From the NCBI GenBank assembly GCA_049323615.1, contig JBMOPD010000106.1, positions 47,676-111,675 on the forward strand: DNA of 64,000 bases, in the 5' to 3' direction. Below are positions 25,157 to 33,624 of this stretch, piece after piece (positions within the stretch are counted from its first letter, which is position 1; each line of letters starts with the position of its first letter). Below the pieces are notes generated by a model that was not told the DNA's origin, did no database searches, and was given only the letters and a program-made list of their open reading frames with translations. Both the position numbers and the translations under genes were made by a program. Origin of the DNA: JBMOPD01 sp049323615. GTDB taxonomy: Bacteria; Bacillota; Desulfotomaculia; Desulfotomaculales; Desulfocucumaceae.

Positions 25157-26074
25157 ATGTACTCATACATTGACAGCTTTATCCATTACCTGGAAACAGA
25201 GAGGAACTATTCACCCCATACGATAGCCAACTACCGCCGTGATTTATTTCACGGGGTTGATTTTTTTGCCGGCGCCCTGGGTAAAAGGGACACTGACCTC
25301 AAGCCCGCCGACCTGGATGCAAGGCTTATGAGGTCGTACCTGGGGGACCTTTTTTACTGCGGGCTGGCCAAGACTTCCATTTCCAGGCGGCTGGCCGCCT
25401 GGAGGTCCTTATACCGCTACCTGGGGCGGGAGGGTTTGGTGGAAAAAAATCCTCTCAAGGGACTTTCCTCCCTCAAGCCGGAAAAAAGACTTCCCCGCTT
25501 TCTTTTCAGGGAAGAGTGCGGCGCCCTGGTGGAGTCGCCGAAGGAAAACAGCCCGCTGGCTATAAGGGACAGGGCGCTTATGGAAACACTGTACGCCTCC
25601 GGCATCCGGGTGGGGGAACTGGTAAGCCTGGACATGGAAGGTTTGAATCTTGCCAGCGGAGAACTGCTGGTGATGGGAAAGGGATCCAGGGAGCGGGTGG
25701 TTCCCCTGGGCACATACGCAGTGGATGCGTTAAACCTCTACCTGGAAGTGGCAAGGCCCCGGTTGGTCCCGACCACCGGTGAAAAGGCGGTGTTTGTCAA
25801 TTTTAAGGGGCAACGCCTTACAGACCGGGGAGTCAGGAAAATTATCAAAAAATATGTCGGCAGGCTGGGCATCCAAAACACTGTAAGCCCCCACACTATG
25901 CGGCACACCTTTGCCACGCACATGCTGGACAGCGGCGCCGATCTCAGGGCGGTACAGGAGATGCTGGGTCACAAAAACCTGTCTACAACGCAAATATATA
26001 CTCATCTGACCAGAGAACGACTGAAAGAAATATACTTGAAACATCACCCGAGGGTTAAAATGGATAATGAATGA
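25157..26074 (+). CDS. xerC: Tyrosine recombinase XerC (CodV-type)
   Basis: This 305-aa site-specific recombinase resolves chromosome dimers at dif together with XerD. An N-terminal SAM-like core-binding domain (YLETERNYSPHTIANYRRDL) precedes the catalytic domain with Arg151, Lys175, His246, Arg249, His272 and nucleophile Tyr281. AGGAG stands upstream of ATG 25157. The position between trmFO and hslV matches codV of Bacillus, which argues for a housekeeping rather than a mobile-element recombinase. Confidence 0.93.
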   Translation: MYSYIDSFIHYLETERNYSPHTIANYRRDLFHGVDFFAGALGKRDTDLKPADLDARLMRSYLGDLFYCGLAKTSISRRLAAWRSLYRYLGREGLVEKNPLKGLSSLKPEKRLPRFLFREECGALVESPKENSPLAIRDRALMETLYASGIRVGELVSLDMEGLNLASGELLVMGKGSRERVVPLGTYAVDALNLYLEVARPRLVPTTGEKAVFVNFKGQRLTDRGVRKIIKKYVGRLGIQNTVSPHTMRHTFATHMLDSGADLRAVQEMLGHKNLSTTQIYTHLTRERLKEIYLKHHPRVKMDNE

Positions 26075-26095
26075 AAGATTGAAAGGAAGAGGCCG

Positions 26096-26626
26096 ATGTT
26101 TCGTGCGACCACTATTGTAGCGGTGAAGAAGGGTGAATCGGTAGCCATGGCCGGGGACGGACAGGTTACTTTCGGCCAGAACACTGTTTTAAAGCACAGG
26201 GCCAAAAAGCTTCGCCGCCTTCACAACAACACGGTGCTGGCCGGTTTTGCCGGTTCGGTGGCCGATGCCTTCACCCTGTTTGAAAAATTCGAGGGCAAGC
26301 TGGAGGCATACCGGGGGAACCTGCAGCGGGCAGCCGTGGAACTGGCCAAAGACTGGCGGATGGACAGGGTTTTAAGGCGGCTGGAGGCCCTTCTGGCGGT
26401 GGCCGACAGACAAAACCTGCTGGTCATCTCCGGAGGCGGAGAAGTGATTGAGCCGGACGACGGGATCGTGGCCATAGGGTCCGGCGGGCCGTACGCCCTG
26501 GCCGCGGCCAGGGCACTGGCCAGGCATACGGACCTGACGGCGGCCGATATCGCCTCCAGGGCCTTAAGCATTGCCGCGGAAATATGCGTATACACCAACC
26601 AGGAAATAACGGTGGAAGAACTTTAA
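26096..26626 (+). CDS. hslV: ATP-dependent protease peptidase subunit HslV (ClpQ)
   Basis: This 176-aa proteasome-beta-like peptidase forms the HslVU (ClpQY) complex with the next gene. After the short propeptide MFRA, the TTIVAV sequence provides the N-terminal Thr nucleophile; GDGQVTFG and the GSGGPYALAAARAL motif are typical. It starts 21 bp after xerC and is followed by hslU. Confidence 0.95.
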   Translation: MFRATTIVAVKKGESVAMAGDGQVTFGQNTVLKHRAKKLRRLHNNTVLAGFAGSVADAFTLFEKFEGKLEAYRGNLQRAAVELAKDWRMDRVLRRLEALLAVADRQNLLVISGGGEVIEPDDGIVAIGSGGPYALAAARALARHTDLTAADIASRALSIAAEICVYTNQEITVEEL

Positions 26627-26670
26627 TGAGAAAGCACATCTCACATCCCAATTGAGGAGGTTTTTAGCTG

Positions 26671-28071
26671 ATGGAATCCCTGACACCCCGGGAGATAGTG
26701 GAAGAGCTTGATAAATATATCGTGGGCCAGCACAAAGCCAAAAAGGCGGTGGCCATTGCCCTGAGGAACCGTTACCGGAGGACCCAGCTTTCCCCGGACC
26801 TCAGGGACGAGGTGATGCCCAAGAATATACTGATGATTGGCCCCACGGGAGTCGGCAAGACCGAGATTGCGCGCCGCCTGGCCAAACTGGTGAAGGCGCC
26901 CTTCGTCAAGGTGGAGGCCACCAAGTTTACCGAAGTGGGTTATGTGGGGCGAGATGTGGAAAGCATGGTAAGGGACCTGGTGGAAACCTCCATCCGGATG
27001 ATCCGGTCCGAAAAAATGGCCACGGTGGAGGAAAAGGCCAAGAGAATGGCCGAAGAGAGGATTATTGAAATAATGGCCCCGATGCCCAGGCATGACACGC
27101 CCTTAAAGAACCCCCTGGAACTGATCTTCGGAGGAGCAAGGCAGCAGGAAAGCCCGGTTCCCCGGGACCAGGACCAGTATGCCCGCCGCGTTGAATTCGA
27201 AAGGGAAAGCCTGCGTGAAAAGCTGGCCCGGGGTGAGCTGGAAAATGAGATTATAGAGATAGAGGTGGAGGAAAGCAGCACCCCCATGATGGAGGTCTTC
27301 ACCGGGGCCGGGGTTGAAGAGATGGGCATCAACATACAGGATATGCTGGGCAACCTGTTCCCGAAGAAAAAGAAAAAAAGAAGGGTAACGGTTTCCGAGG
27401 CCCGTAAAATTTTAATCCAGCAGGAGGCCCAGAAGCTCATTGACATGGACGAGGTCACCTCCCTGGCGGTAAAAAGGGCTGAAGAAAGCGGGATAATCTT
27501 TCTTGACGAGATTGACAAGATTGCGGTAAGGGACGGTGGAATCGGCCCCGATGTGTCCAGGGGAGGGGTTCAGCGGGACATCCTGCCCATCGTTGAGGGG
27601 TCCACGGTGGTTACCAAGTACGGTCCGGTAAAGACCGACCACATACTCTTCATAGCCGCCGGCGCCTTCCACATGTCCAAACCGTCCGACCTGGTTCCCG
27701 AGCTGCAGGGCCGTTTTCCCATCAGGGTGGAACTGGACAGCCTCAGTGAGGAGGATTTTCTGCAAATTTTGACAGAGCCCAAAAATTCACTGATAAAACA
27801 ATACACCGCGCTGTTGGCTACAGAGGGGCTGAACGTAGAATTTTCACAAAATTCTCTTGTCGAAATTGCAAAAATCGCTTATACTGTTAATGGGCAGACT
27901 GAGAATATAGGTGCAAGGCGTCTGCACACCATAATGGAAAAGCTGCTGGAAGACTTATCCTTTGATGCGCCGACGATGGAAAAACAAACCTTTACCATCG
28001 ACCAGCCCTACGTTGTCAGTAAGCTCAGCGAAGTGGCAAAGAACGAGGATTTGAGTCGCTATATACTGTGA
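26671..28071 (+). CDS. hslU: ATP-dependent protease ATPase subunit HslU (ClpY)
   Basis: This 466-aa AAA+ unfoldase feeds substrates to HslV. Walker A GPTGVGKT is at 57-64, Walker B IIFLDEID and the sensor region of the AAA domain follow. The I-domain insertion lies at about 110-240 and includes a KKKKKRR stretch. The C-terminal SRYIL-type tail inserts in HslV. A GAGGAGG site lies about ten bases before ATG 26671. Confidence 0.95.
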   Translation: MESLTPREIVEELDKYIVGQHKAKKAVAIALRNRYRRTQLSPDLRDEVMPKNILMIGPTGVGKTEIARRLAKLVKAPFVKVEATKFTEVGYVGRDVESMVRDLVETSIRMIRSEKMATVEEKAKRMAEERIIEIMAPMPRHDTPLKNPLELIFGGARQQESPVPRDQDQYARRVEFERESLREKLARGELENEIIEIEVEESSTPMMEVFTGAGVEEMGINIQDMLGNLFPKKKKKRRVTVSEARKILIQQEAQKLIDMDEVTSLAVKRAEESGIIFLDEIDKIAVRDGGIGPDVSRGGVQRDILPIVEGSTVVTKYGPVKTDHILFIAAGAFHMSKPSDLVPELQGRFPIRVELDSLSEEDFLQILTEPKNSLIKQYTALLATEGLNVEFSQNSLVEIAKIAYTVNGQTENIGARRLHTIMEKLLEDLSFDAPTMEKQTFTIDQPYVVSKLSEVAKNEDLSRYIL

Positions 28072-28091
28072 GGAAGGGAGCTGTATAACAG

Positions 28092-28877
28092 TTGAGAGCA
28101 TTGCTGGAAAAAACACGTTCTATTAACAAGCTGCTTCAGAAGTCGGCCGGATACCCGGTGGATTTTAAAGAAATTGCTGCAATCCTGAGTGATAATATCG
28201 GGTGCAGCGTATATATCATCGACAGGCGCGGGAAAACCCTTGGACACCAGTACCTGCAAGGGTTTACCTGCGAGGTCATGAGAGATATAGTGGAATCCCC
28301 GGAGGGCTTTCCGGAGGATTACAATGAAAGCCTTCTGCGCATGAATGAAACGAACGCCAACTTTTGTCAGGCTGTTAATATTTGTGTATTCAGTCACGAT
28401 AAGAAGTGCAAGTACAGCAACAAGATTACCACGGTGGTTCCCATTGTGGGCGCCGGGTCCCGCCTGGGTACACTGGTTTTGGCCAAGTTTGACGAGTTCT
28501 TCACCGATGAGGACTTAATCCTGGCTGAATATGGGGCAACGGTGGTGGGCATGGAGATCCTCCGGGCCAGGGCCGGGCGCATGGAGGAAGAGGCCCGCAA
28601 GCGGGCGGCGGTGCAGATTGCCCTGGGAACGCTTTCATACTCGGAGCTGGACGCCGTCCACCATATTTTCAAGCAGCTGGACGGGGATGAAGGACTGCTT
28701 GTGGCCAGCAAGATAGCCGACCGGGTGGGCATCACCAGGAGCGTGATAGTCAACGCCCTGCGCAAGTTCGAGAGCGCCGGGGTGATCGAATCCAAATCGC
28801 TGGGCATGAAGGGCACTTATATCAGGGTGCTCAACGACAGGCTGCTGGAAGAACTGGACAGACTGAAGCAGCACTAA
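28092..28877 (+). CDS. codY: GTP- and branched-chain-amino-acid-sensing repressor CodY
   Basis: CodY (261 aa) is the global nutritional repressor of low-GC Gram-positives. An N-terminal GAF-like ligand domain comes first, then the near-invariant helix-turn-helix segment ASKIADRVGITRSVIVNALRK and GMKGTYI. TTG 28092 follows a GGAAGGGAG site. It closes the topA-to-codY block and is followed at once by a strong terminator. Branched-chain amino acids and GTP as effectors are inferred from the family. Confidence 0.95.
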   Translation: MRALLEKTRSINKLLQKSAGYPVDFKEIAAILSDNIGCSVYIIDRRGKTLGHQYLQGFTCEVMRDIVESPEGFPEDYNESLLRMNETNANFCQAVNICVFSHDKKCKYSNKITTVVPIVGAGSRLGTLVLAKFDEFFTDEDLILAEYGATVVGMEILRARAGRMEEEARKRAAVQIALGTLSYSELDAVHHIFKQLDGDEGLLVASKIADRVGITRSVIVNALRKFESAGVIESKSLGMKGTYIRVLNDRLLEELDRLKQH

Positions 28878-28902
28878 GTTGAAAAATTTACCGTTTATAT
28901 TG

Positions 28903-28930
28903 AAAGCCACGGTGTGTGCCGTGGCTTTTT
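28903..28930 (+). terminator. Intrinsic terminator after codY
   Basis: A 10-bp perfect stem (AAAGCCACGG/CCGTGGCTTT) with a TGTGTG loop is followed by a T-run. Confidence 0.85.
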
Positions 28931-29024
28931 ACCTGCCTTAAAAAGCCCCCTGGCGCCTCAGGTATTATCCGCCGCGGGGAAGCCATGATCTGAATTTTCG
29001 TAATTTACAGCAACATTATAATTC

Positions 29025-29054
29025 TTGCCAAGTGACATATCTTTATGTTAGAAT
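29025..29054 (+). promoter_or_regulatory. Promoter of rpsB
   Basis: TTGCCA (29025-29030), an 18-bp spacer and TAGAAT (29049-29054). Transcription would start near 29061, giving a leader of about 110 nt. Confidence 0.65.
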
Positions 29055-29060
29055 ACATCC

Positions 29061-29169
29061 TGGCGTGAATTACACACGCCGCCGGATTCCGGGCAAGGGT
29101 GCCCCCGCGGGGGCTTTGCCGGAAATGATGGCGGCGGAGGAAAAAAACCAGGCGGGAAGGAGGTGTACC
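29061..29169 (+). promoter_or_regulatory. Structured rpsB leader
   Basis: The leader folds into a small GGCGTG/CACGCC hairpin and a long nested stem: CGCCGCC (29077-29083) with GGCGGCG (29130-29136), TTCCGGGCAAG with CTTTGCCGGAA inside, and a GCCCCC/GGGGGC tip. Several ribosomal protein genes are controlled by such leaders; feedback by S2 is an inference. The name of the motif is not known to me. Confidence 0.5.
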
Positions 29170-29883
29170 ATGGCTGTTATTTCTATGAAGCAACTCCTGG
29201 AGGCAGGGGTCCATTTCGGGCACCAGACGAGAAGATGGAACCCCAAGATGGCTCCTTATATATTTACCGACCGCAACGGTATTTACATCATCGACCTGCA
29301 GAAGACCGTGCGCAAGGTGGAAGAGGCCTATGAATTCGTAAAAAGTCTTGCTGCCAACAACGATACCCTTCTGTTTGTGGGAACCAAGAAGCAGGCCCAG
29401 GAAGCGGTCAGGGAAGAAGCCGAAAAATGCGGCATGTTTTACGTGAACCAGCGCTGGCTGGGCGGGATGCTGACCAACTTCCAGACTATACGCCGCCGTA
29501 TAGACAGGCTTCACGAACTGGAGCGGATGGAGGCTGACGGCAGGATGAACCTGCTGCCCAAAAAGGAAGTGGCCGAGCTGCTGCATGAAAAAGAGCGGCT
29601 GACCAAGTTTTTGGGCGGTATAAAGGACATGCGCCGGCTGCCCGGAGCACTTTTTGTTATCGACCCCCGTAAGGAAAGGATTGCCGTGGCGGAAGCCCGC
29701 AAATTGGGTATTCCCATCGTGGCAATAGTTGATACCAACTGTGATCCCGATGAAGTAGACTATGTCATTCCGGGCAACGACGACGCCATCAGGGCCGTAA
29801 AGCTCCTGACCGGCAAGATGGCTGAAGCGGTGCTGGAAGGCAAGCAGGGAGAGCAGTTAGAACAGGCTGCAGTAGAGCAATAA
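29170..29883 (+). CDS. rpsB: 30S ribosomal protein S2
   Basis: S2 of 237 aa. MAVISMKQLLEAGVHFGHQTRRWNPKM at the start and the GGMLTNFQTI, PGALFVIDP and VAIVDTNCDPD segments are diagnostic. ATG 29170 has AAGGAGGTG four bases upstream; the frame is open further upstream into the leader but that part is not S2. It heads the translation block, followed by tsf. Confidence 0.97.
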   Translation: MAVISMKQLLEAGVHFGHQTRRWNPKMAPYIFTDRNGIYIIDLQKTVRKVEEAYEFVKSLAANNDTLLFVGTKKQAQEAVREEAEKCGMFYVNQRWLGGMLTNFQTIRRRIDRLHELERMEADGRMNLLPKKEVAELLHEKERLTKFLGGIKDMRRLPGALFVIDPRKERIAVAEARKLGIPIVAIVDTNCDPDEVDYVIPGNDDAIRAVKLLTGKMAEAVLEGKQGEQLEQAAVEQ

Positions 29884-29914
29884 CAGGTGGATTGCCGGGT
29901 GGGGGCGCTTTAGT

Positions 29915-30016
29915 GGCCGTCAGCCGTGGGTCGTCGGGCGTCGGTTAGAGGGTATTTGACCTTGGGTCAAATGTCAACGGGACTTACGGCTGAAGACTGA
30001 CGGCTGACGACTGAAA
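29915..30016. repeat. Inverted pair of degenerate CTGACGG repeats in rpsB-tsf gap
   Basis: CCGTCAGCCGT on the left is complementary to ACGGCTGA/CTGACGGCTGAC units on the right, so the element can fold on itself. Between them sits a perfect 19-bp palindrome, ATTTGACC-TTG-GGTCAAAT (29954-29972). The element looks inserted: the rpsB-tsf gap is 253 bp here, whereas these genes are usually close together. Confidence 0.5.
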
Positions 30017-30136
30017 GTGCCCCTGCCTTTTTAATGTGAGGGCGGCCCATGACTGAATCGGGGTTTGTTTGGGAGATAATACATAGGGGTGAAACTGAAT
30101 ATTTTATACTTTTTTTGATATAAAGGAGGAACCGAT

Positions 30137-30793
30137 ATGGCGGAAATAAGCGCGGCAATGGTGAAGGAACTCCGTGAAAGGACCGGGGCCGGGATGATGG
30201 ACTGCAAGAAGGCCCTGGCGGAGACTAACGGCGATATGGAAAAGGCCGTTGATTACTTGCGGGAGAAGGGCCTGGCGGCGGCGGCCAAAAAGGCGGGCAG
30301 AGTCACCGCCGAGGGTCTGGTGGAGTCTTACATACACGGCGGGGGCCGGATCGGCGTGCTGGTGGAGGTCAACTGCGAGACCGACTTTGTCGCCAAAACA
30401 GACCAGTTCAGGGCCCTGGTAAAGGATATCGCCATGCAGGTGGCGGCCTCCAGACCGGAATACGTCCGCCGGGAGGATGTGCCGGCGGAGGTGATCGCCA
30501 AGGAGAAGGAAATTCTTGCGGCCCAGGCCGCCAATGAAGGAAAGCCGGAGAAAATAATACAGCGCATGGTGGAAGGACGGATAGAGAAGTATTACAAGGA
30601 AATATGCCTGCTGGAGCAGCCCTTCATAAAGGACCCGGATATCACTGTAAACCGGTATATAACCGAAAGCATTGCCAAAATAGGAGAGAATATCTTGGTC
30701 CGCAGGTTTGTCAGATACGAACTGGGCGAGGGCCTGGAAAAGCGTAAAGATGATTTCGCCGCCGAAGTGGCCGCCGCCACTAAGAAATGTTAG
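30137..30793 (+). CDS. tsf: Elongation factor Ts
   Basis: EF-Ts of 218 aa recycles EF-Tu-GDP. The N-terminal UBA-like ITAAMVKELRERTGAGMMDCKKAL region, and EVNCETDFVA in the core, are hallmarks. It is the short Firmicutes/chloroplast-like form without a full second core repeat. AAAGGAGG precedes ATG 30137. Confidence 0.96.
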   Translation: MAEISAAMVKELRERTGAGMMDCKKALAETNGDMEKAVDYLREKGLAAAAKKAGRVTAEGLVESYIHGGGRIGVLVEVNCETDFVAKTDQFRALVKDIAMQVAASRPEYVRREDVPAEVIAKEKEILAAQAANEGKPEKIIQRMVEGRIEKYYKEICLLEQPFIKDPDITVNRYITESIAKIGENILVRRFVRYELGEGLEKRKDDFAAEVAAATKKC

Positions 30794-30819
30794 GGAGTCG
30801 TATTAAAAAGTGTTTCCAT

Positions 30820-30848
30820 TTGAAGGGAATATTCTTAAGCTGTAGAAT
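30820..30848 (+). promoter_or_regulatory. Candidate promoter of pyrH
   Basis: TTGAAG, a 17-bp spacer and TAGAAT lie in the 79-bp tsf-pyrH gap, about 25 bp before the start codon. Confidence 0.4.
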
Positions 30849-30872
30849 AGTGTCATGACGGGAGGTTGTTAG

Positions 30873-31592
30873 ATGAAGACTCCCAAATACCGCCGGTTTG
30901 TCTTGAAGTTGAGCGGTGAAGCCCTGGCCGGAAACCTGGGTTACGGCATTGACCCGGACGTGGTAAGCTCCATTTCCACCCAGATAGAGGAGATTAACAA
31001 GCTTGGTGTTCAGATGGCCATTGTGGTCGGGGGAGGCAATATCTGGCGGGGGGTGGCCGGCAGCGCCAAGGGCATGGACAGGGCAACCGCCGATTATATG
31101 GGCATGCTGGCCACAGTTATTAATGCCCTGGCCCTTCAGGACGGTCTGGAGAAGCATGGGGTTGATTCCAGGGTGCAGACAGCTATTGAGATGAGGGCGG
31201 TGGCCGAACCCTACATAAGGCGCAGGGCAATCCGGCACATGGAAAAGGGAAGGGTTGTGGTTTTTGCCGCCGGGACCGGAAACCCCTATTTTTCCACAGA
31301 TACAACCGCCGCTCTGCGGGCAGCCGAAATAGAGGCCGAAGTGATACTGATGGCCAAGCGGGTGAACGGTGTTTATGACAGCGATCCCATGAAAAACTCC
31401 CATGCCCGGAAATATGACAGGCTGACATATATCGATTTATTGAACAAGGGACTGGCGGTGATGGACGCCACCGCCACCTCCCTGTGCATGGACAATAAAA
31501 TTCCTCTAATCGTTTTTAATATCAATGACAGGGGAAATATCATGAAAGCAATTATGGGAGACAGTGTAGGGACATATGTTGGGGGTGAATAA
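30873..31592 (+). CDS. pyrH: UMP kinase
   Basis: This 239-aa hexameric bacterial UMP kinase of the amino-acid-kinase fold phosphorylates UMP to UDP. VLKLSGEALAG at the N-terminus, VVGGGNIWRG, and the nucleotide-binding VFAAGTGNPYFSTDTTA are all present. GGGAGG stands before ATG 30873. The stop is one base before the TTG start of frr, so the two are likely coupled. Confidence 0.96.
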   Translation: MKTPKYRRFVLKLSGEALAGNLGYGIDPDVVSSISTQIEEINKLGVQMAIVVGGGNIWRGVAGSAKGMDRATADYMGMLATVINALALQDGLEKHGVDSRVQTAIEMRAVAEPYIRRRAIRHMEKGRVVVFAAGTGNPYFSTDTTAALRAAEIEAEVILMAKRVNGVYDSDPMKNSHARKYDRLTYIDLLNKGLAVMDATATSLCMDNKIPLIVFNINDRGNIMKAIMGDSVGTYVGGE

Positions 31593-31593
31593 A

Positions 31594-32151
31594 TTGGCTA
31601 AGGAGATTATTGCTGAAGCGGAAGCCAACATGAAAAAAACCGTTGATATTGTCAAGAAGGAATTCGCTTCTTTGCGGGCAGGCCGAGCAACCCCGGCCTT
31701 ATTGGACAAGGTTACCGTAAACTATTACGGCAGTCCGACCCCGATAAACCAGATGGCCAATATCACCACGCCGGAAGCAAGGCTCCTGGTCATACAGCCG
31801 TGGGATAAATCTTCCCTGCCTGAGATTGAGCGGGCCATTCTAAAATCCGACCTGGGCATCAACCCCACCAGCGACGGAAACGTAATCAGGCTGGCGATTC
31901 CGCAGCTTACCCAGGAAAGGCGGCAGGAACTGGTCAAAGTAGTGAAGAAGAAGGCTGAAGAGGGAAGGGTGGCCGTCCGCAACGTACGCAGGGACACCAA
32001 CGATTCATTGAAGGCCAGGGAGAAGAAAGGTGAGCTCTCCGAGGACGAATTGCGCCGGGCCCAGGATGAGGTACAGAAGTTGACAGACAAGTATATAAAA
32101 GAGATAGACCAGATTACCTCAAATAAAGAACAGGAGATCATGCAGGTATGA
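31594..32151 (+). CDS. frr: Ribosome recycling factor
   Basis: RRF (185 aa) splits post-termination ribosomes with EF-G. EAEANMKKTVD, LRAGRATPALLDKV, YYGSPTPINQMANI and the RRDTNDSLK segment are family signatures. TTG 31594 is chosen (GGGGGTG six bases upstream, normal RRF length) rather than the ATG at 31576 inside pyrH. Confidence 0.95.
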   Translation: MAKEIIAEAEANMKKTVDIVKKEFASLRAGRATPALLDKVTVNYYGSPTPINQMANITTPEARLLVIQPWDKSSLPEIERAILKSDLGINPTSDGNVIRLAIPQLTQERRQELVKVVKKKAEEGRVAVRNVRRDTNDSLKAREKKGELSEDELRRAQDEVQKLTDKYIKEIDQITSNKEQEIMQV

Positions 32152-32360
32152 TCAATTTCCTGGAGAATGAAATACTGGCGGTGTCCCGGGACGAAGCCGT
32201 CAGGGTTTTGGAAGCGGCCGGGATTAAAGTGGAGATTGAGCAGACCGGTCCACCGGGGTATTTGCCTCCCGCCGGCGGGAGAGAGATGGTTGTTCGTTTC
32301 CGTCTCCGGGGGGACACCGGTATGGTTACCGTTGCCCGCGAAATGAGAAGTGAGAAGTGA
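32148..32360 (+). CDS. Conserved-context hypothetical protein, 70 aa (PASTA-like)
   Basis: ATG 32148 overlaps the frr stop by four bases. The sequence (SRDEAVRVLEAAGIKVEIEQTGPPGY, then a beta strand with VVRFRLRG) resembles a single PASTA-like alpha/beta unit, but no function is known. The last five codons are formed by a GAGAAGT tandem repeat (32343-32363), so the C-terminus has probably been altered by the repeat insertion. Confidence 0.6.
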   Translation: MINFLENEILAVSRDEAVRVLEAAGIKVEIEQTGPPGYLPPAGGREMVVRFRLRGDTGMVTVAREMRSEK

Positions 32361-32363
32361 GAA
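32343..32363. repeat. GAGAAGT heptamer tandem repeat
   Basis: Three almost exact GAGAAGT units span the end of the 70-aa gene. They belong to the same class of short tandem repeats as elsewhere in the window. Confidence 0.65.
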
Positions 32364-32435
32364 GCGGGATGTAAGATTTTCGCCTCCCGCCGATCACCTC
32401 TTACATTTGCAATGAAGGGGGGTGGAGAAGAGTAT

Positions 32436-32603
32436 ATGGGCTACCGCATCACTGATGAATGTTTAGCCTGTGGGACCTGCATGGAGTCCTGCCCCAACGA
32501 GGCTATTATTGAAGGCGAAACATACAAGATCGACCCTGAAAAATGTGAGAACTGCGGTACATGTATTGATGCCTGTCCTACCGGGGCCATCGTTGAAGAA
32601 TAA
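32436..32603 (+). CDS. 2[4Fe-4S] ferredoxin
   Basis: This 55-aa clostridial-type ferredoxin has two CxxCxxCxxxCP clusters: CLACGTCMESCP and CENCGTCIDACP. It is an electron carrier for anaerobic redox enzymes. ATG 32436 follows GGTGGAG; an in-frame ATG at 32412 precedes the ribosome site and is rejected. It lies between frr and uppS and is followed by a terminator, so it is probably expressed separately from uppS. Confidence 0.93.
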   Translation: MGYRITDECLACGTCMESCPNEAIIEGETYKIDPEKCENCGTCIDACPTGAIVEE

Positions 32604-32612
32604 TAAAGACCG

Positions 32613-32634
32613 CCCCCTCGCTTTCCGGAGGGGG
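32613..32634 (+). terminator. Intrinsic terminator after ferredoxin
   Basis: CCCCCTC/GAGGGGG stem with a short loop, followed by TTTATTTAT. Confidence 0.75.
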
Positions 32635-32748
32635 TTTATTTATAGATTCCTAAAGAGGGCTTTTTTATAATATAATGATTGTGGATCAGTAACGATTTAG
32701 CGTTTTAGAGACAAAATTCGCAGTACGGACCACGGCATTGGTTTTATA

Positions 32749-32774
32749 ACTGACAGCTGACAGCTGACTGCCGA
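32749..32774. repeat. CTGACAG heptamer tandem repeat
   Basis: AACTGACAG-CTGACAG-CTGACTG units lie immediately upstream of uppS, in a 200-bp gap with no other gene. Confidence 0.6.
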
Positions 32775-32814
32775 CCAGAAATTTATGCTACATTGGCAAT
32801 GGGGGTTTGGCCTG

Positions 32815-33609
32815 TTGTTTAAGGATATAGTAAATCTTATGCGCAGGTCTTTCGACCGGGAAGCGGATGAAAATGAAGAGAAGCTGAAAGCCAGGCTTGA
32901 TCCCTCCCGGCTGCCCCGCCATGTGGCTATAATTATGGATGGGAACGGCAGGTGGGCCCGCCGCAGAGGTATGCCCAGGGCCTACGGTCACCGGGCAGGT
33001 GTGGAGTCGCTGCGGGATGTGGTCCGGGTTAGCGCCGAGATTGGCCTGAAGGTGCTGACGGTGTACGCCTTTTCAACGGAAAACTGGAAACGCCCGCAGG
33101 AAGAGATTGACACGTTAATGGACTTGCTGGTGGAGTACCTGCACAGGGAAATAGACGAACTCTATGCAAACAATGTAAGGGTAAGGGCCATCGGTAAGAT
33201 AGAGGAACTTCCCGCCCATTCCCGCGAGGCGGTTTACGTGGCCCATGAAAAGACTAGAAATTGCACCGGGCTGAATTTTAATATTGCTCTCAATTACGGC
33301 GGGCGGGCAGAGCTGGTGGAGGCGGTCAGGGCGATATGCGCCAAGGTGGCCCGGAATGAGCTTTCCCCGGATGACATAAACCAGGAGGTTATTTCCCGGC
33401 ACCTGTACACCGCGGGGCAGCCGGATCCCGATCTGTTAATCCGCCCTTCCGGAGATTACCGGGTAAGCAATTTTTTGTTGTGGCAGCTGGCATATACGGA
33501 ATTCTGGCTTACGGACCTGATGTGGCCCGATTTCAGGAGAATTCACCTTATCCAGGCGCTGGTGGATTTCCAGAATCGCCACCGCCGGTTCGGAGGGTTA
33601 AAAGAGTAG
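32815..33609 (+). CDS. uppS: Undecaprenyl diphosphate synthase (cis-isoprenyl transferase)
   Basis: UppS makes the C55 lipid carrier for wall polymers. The catalytic-Asp motif IIMDGNGRWARRRG, GHRAG, TVYAFSTENW, and the C-terminal RPSGDYRVSNFLLWQLAYTE-F are all present. The start is uncertain: TTG 32815 (264 aa) has GGGGG nine bases upstream; ATG 32785 has no ribosome site, and ATG 32839 is another option. It heads a tightly packed run uppS-cdsA-ytvI-dxr. Confidence 0.94.
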   Translation: MFKDIVNLMRRSFDREADENEEKLKARLDPSRLPRHVAIIMDGNGRWARRRGMPRAYGHRAGVESLRDVVRVSAEIGLKVLTVYAFSTENWKRPQEEIDTLMDLLVEYLHREIDELYANNVRVRAIGKIEELPAHSREAVYVAHEKTRNCTGLNFNIALNYGGRAELVEAVRAICAKVARNELSPDDINQEVISRHLYTAGQPDPDLLIRPSGDYRVSNFLLWQLAYTEFWLTDLMWPDFRRIHLIQALVDFQNRHRRFGGLKE

Positions 33610-33624
33610 GCTGGTGAATGTTTT

